Program-made: the position numbers and the translations under genes
Notes under the pieces: model-generated
Database searches by the model: none
Seen by the model: the letters and a program-made list of their open reading frames with translations, nothing else
What the model was told of the DNA's origin: nothing
Shown here: one piece after another, positions 23,440 to 25,283 of the stretch
How the letters are laid out: each line of letters opens with the position of its first letter
Numbering within the stretch: the stretch's first letter is position 1
NCBI GenBank assembly: GCA_945860335.1
Contig: CAMAQW010000004.1
Coordinates: forward strand, 1-25,283
DNA length: 25,283 bases
Reading direction: 5' to 3'
DNA from: Sediminibacterium ginsengisoli
GTDB taxonomy: Bacteria > Bacteroidota > Bacteroidia > Chitinophagales > Chitinophagaceae

Positions 23440-24924
23440 ATGCGCCCCCGTTCTGGTTACAAAACTGTTTTATTTTTTTGTTGCCTATTTATTTGGGTGC
23501 CAATTATGGCGCAAAAAAAATTAGCAGACGCACCAAAAATAGCGCCATCGCTGCTTATTAAGGATTTACAAACCTTGCACAAAATTTTGGAACAAAACCA
23601 TCCTAGTATGTATTGGTATACGCCAAAAGATAGTATGGATTTTTATTTTTCTAGTGCGCTTGCTTCCGTTAAAGATTCCATGTCGGCGTGGGCATTTAAA
23701 AATGTAGTGGCTTCGTATTTGACGAATATTAAATGTGGACATACATCGGTACATTTTTCTCCAAAACTTACAAAGCAGTATGCTAATTATAGGTTTCCGC
23801 AGTTTCCATTACAATTAAAGGTATGGAAAGACTCGGCGGTTGTAATTTGGAATTTGCATCTTAAAGACAGCATATTTAAAAGAGGAACTGTAGTTACCGG
23901 CATCAATCAGTTACCCATCAAACATTTGGTAGATAGTATGTATGGTATCATAAGTACCGATGGTAACAGCATTAATTTTAAAAGCCAAGTGCTCACTAAT
24001 AATTTTGCAGGGTGGTATAAAGCCAGGTTTGGTGATGCAGATAGCGTGTACCAGATTTCTTATATCGATAGTGCGGGCAATGCAAAAACATCAAGCATAC
24101 TAGCTTATGTTCCACCAAAGCCTAAAAAAGACAGTCTACCATCATCAACAGCAATCAGTAAGCCTAAGGCACCAAAAATTGTAGCACCAAAAAAGTGGAC
24201 GCTCTTAATCGATTCTTCCGCAAACACAGCATTTATGAACCTGAGTAGTTTTTCCGGCTCAGGACTCAGAAAATTCATACGCCAAAGTTTTAGAACCATA
24301 AAAACAAGGGGTGTCAAAAATTTAGTGGTGGATATTCGAAACAATGGAGGGGGTAATATCAAAAACTCTACGCGCCTCTCTCAATATATATCAGATCATT
24401 CCTTTAAAATAGCAGATAGTGTTGTGGCAAGTAATAGAGGCATGAGCAAAGTGCCGTTCTCTAACTTTTTTAATGTTGTATATTATAAACTTGCTAAAAC
24501 ACTGATTTCAAAAAAAGAAGCGGACGGAAAATTTCATTTCAAAAGATTTGAAAAACATTATTACAACCCCATCACTAAAAATCATTTTGACGGAAGCGTT
24601 TATATTTTACAAGGTGGCTATACTTTTTCTGCGTCTACCTTATTTACTTCACCGCTTATGAACCAAAAAAATATTACGATTGTTGGTGAAGAATCTGGTG
24701 GTGGCTATTATGGTAATTCTGCCATGATGATTCCTAAAATTAAACTCCCACACTCACAGCTATTATTTAGACTTCCGTTATACCGCCTAGTAATGGATAA
24801 AACAAGACCCAAGGGTGGTGGCGTTATGCCAGATGTACTTGTAGACCCTAGCTCTTATGCTATTAAGCAAGGATTTGATATTAAATTAGAGACTGTTAAA
24901 AAAATGATTCAGCAAAAAAATTAA
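23440..24924 (+). CDS. S41-family (tail-specific-like) exported peptidase
   Basis: 494-residue secreted serine protease-like protein. The N terminus (KTVLFFCCLFIWVPIMAQ) is a signal peptide. IKCGHTSVHFSP at about 97-108 is the family's GHT block. A PDZ-like segment (RGTVVTGINQLPIK) runs at about 148-161. A lysine- and proline-rich linker occupies about 225-252 (PPKPKKDS.., SKPKAPKIVAPKK). The catalytic domain follows: LVVDIRNNGGGN (295-306) and YTFSASTLF, with Ser397 as the probable nucleophile, then VGEESGGGYYGN. Such proteins degrade or process envelope proteins, but the target is unknown. It is the last gene of the run from 21597, and its stop overlaps that of convergent nagA. Confidence 0.88.
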   Translation: MRPRSGYKTVLFFCCLFIWVPIMAQKKLADAPKIAPSLLIKDLQTLHKILEQNHPSMYWYTPKDSMDFYFSSALASVKDSMSAWAFKNVVASYLTNIKCGHTSVHFSPKLTKQYANYRFPQFPLQLKVWKDSAVVIWNLHLKDSIFKRGTVVTGINQLPIKHLVDSMYGIISTDGNSINFKSQVLTNNFAGWYKARFGDADSVYQISYIDSAGNAKTSSILAYVPPKPKKDSLPSSTAISKPKAPKIVAPKKWTLLIDSSANTAFMNLSSFSGSGLRKFIRQSFRTIKTRGVKNLVVDIRNNGGGNIKNSTRLSQYISDHSFKIADSVVASNRGMSKVPFSNFFNVVYYKLAKTLISKKEADGKFHFKRFEKHYYNPITKNHFDGSVYILQGGYTFSASTLFTSPLMNQKNITIVGEESGGGYYGNSAMMIPKIKLPHSQLLFRLPLYRLVMDKTRPKGGGVMPDVLVDPSSYAIKQGFDIKLETVKKMIQQKN

Positions 24925-25283
24925 GCCGCTACTATTTTAAGGAGCTCCTTGCTATCATTTAAACAAATAAGCGCAGCAGTTTCGCCTATTTGTATAGAGC
25001 CACTCATTTCTTTTTTTTGCATTACCCGCGCGGGATATAGGCTGCACATTTTAATGGCCTCTTCAAAATCAACACCCACATATTTCATTAAATTTTGAAC
25101 CGACTTTAATTGCGTAAGCGCAGAGCCACTCAGTGTTCCGTCCGATTCATATTTATCACCTACAAGGGTGTGCTTATAAAAACCGGTATGGGTTGTTGTT
25201 ACAGCATCTGTGATGCAAAAGAGGCGGTCGCCCATTATTTTTTTAGCTGTTTTTACAGCATTATAATTTACATGATAACCATC
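24921..25283 (-). CDS. nagA: N-acetylglucosamine-6-phosphate deacetylase, 3' part
   Basis: C-terminal 120 residues of NagA, which removes acetate from N-acetylglucosamine 6-phosphate in amino-sugar and wall recycling. The gene runs off the right edge; the last visible codons read DGYHVNYNAVKTAKKIMGD, so the ATG at 25235 is internal. DGYHV holds the substrate-binding histidine segment. ITDAVTTT carries the catalytic aspartate, DGTLSGSALTQL is the loop before the last helices, and YPARVM with GSIQIGETAALICL is the usual tail (the common ADLV is AALI here). Its stop codon overlaps that of the S41 gene by four bases. Confidence 0.93.
   Translation of the reverse strand, partial: DGYHVNYNAVKTAKKIMGDRLFCITDAVTTTHTGFYKHTLVGDKYESDGTLSGSALTQLKSVQNLMKYVGVDFEEAIKMCSLYPARVMQKKEMSGSIQIGETAALICLNDSKELLKIVAA

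Overview
The window is an ordinary-looking chromosomal segment of a Bacteroidota bacterium, most likely in the Chitinophagaceae or a close relative. The base composition is AT-rich (by eye, not computed). Start codons lack clear Shine-Dalgarno sequences and sit behind A-rich leaders. Several genes are preceded by the Bacteroidota -7 promoter element TAnnTTTG. The gene content (GH3-family amide synthetase, stand-alone NadR-type kinase next to pnuC, a PpiD-like foldase, OmpA-type lipoprotein) also fits. I see no tRNA, rRNA, CRISPR array, insertion sequence, phage or plasmid gene.

Layout. 1-283: 3' end of nadD (+), closed by a strong hairpin terminator. 335-2425: membrane-anchored SurA/PpiD-like peptidyl-prolyl isomerase (-). 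2426-2965: a 540-base AT-rich gap between divergent genes, with a cluster of DnaA-box-like 9-mers, a palindrome and iteron-like AAGGT repeats; it is the best candidate for something undescribed, possibly a replication origin. 2966-5742: gamma-glutamyltransferase and a ChaN/Tiki-like secreted protein. 5945-6958: recA with its own promoter and terminator. 7059-11634: a likely operon of a membrane acyltransferase, mgsA, a GNAT acetyltransferase, a cyclophilin lipoprotein and uvrB. 11686-13906: a PlsC-type acyltransferase overlapping an acyl-CoA synthetase. 13980-14885: OmpA/Pal-type lipoprotein. 14923-16321: an L,D-transpeptidase-like protein and adk, both on the minus strand. 16427-16966: lipoprotein MsrB. 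17052-18839: nfu, pnuC and a ribosylnicotinamide kinase, tightly packed. 18836-21530: a minus-strand operon of GH3 synthetase, LysE-type exporter and an unknown secreted protein. 21597-24924: inositol-phosphatase-family enzyme, thiL and an S41 peptidase. 24921-25283: 3' end of nagA (-).

Functional links. NAD metabolism appears twice: nadD at the left edge, and uptake (PnuC) plus phosphorylation (NadR-type kinase) of nicotinamide riboside in the middle. Envelope work is a theme: two peptidyl-prolyl isomerases, an OmpA-type wall-binding lipoprotein, an L,D-transpeptidase-like protein, two phospholipid acyltransferases with an acyl-activating enzyme, and extracytoplasmic MsrB. DNA maintenance is represented by recA and uvrB. 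The most informative regulatory signal is that three genes (L,D-transpeptidase-like, GH3, inositol-phosphatase-family) have their -7 box exactly four bases before the start codon, which predicts leaderless transcripts; one of these starts with TTG.
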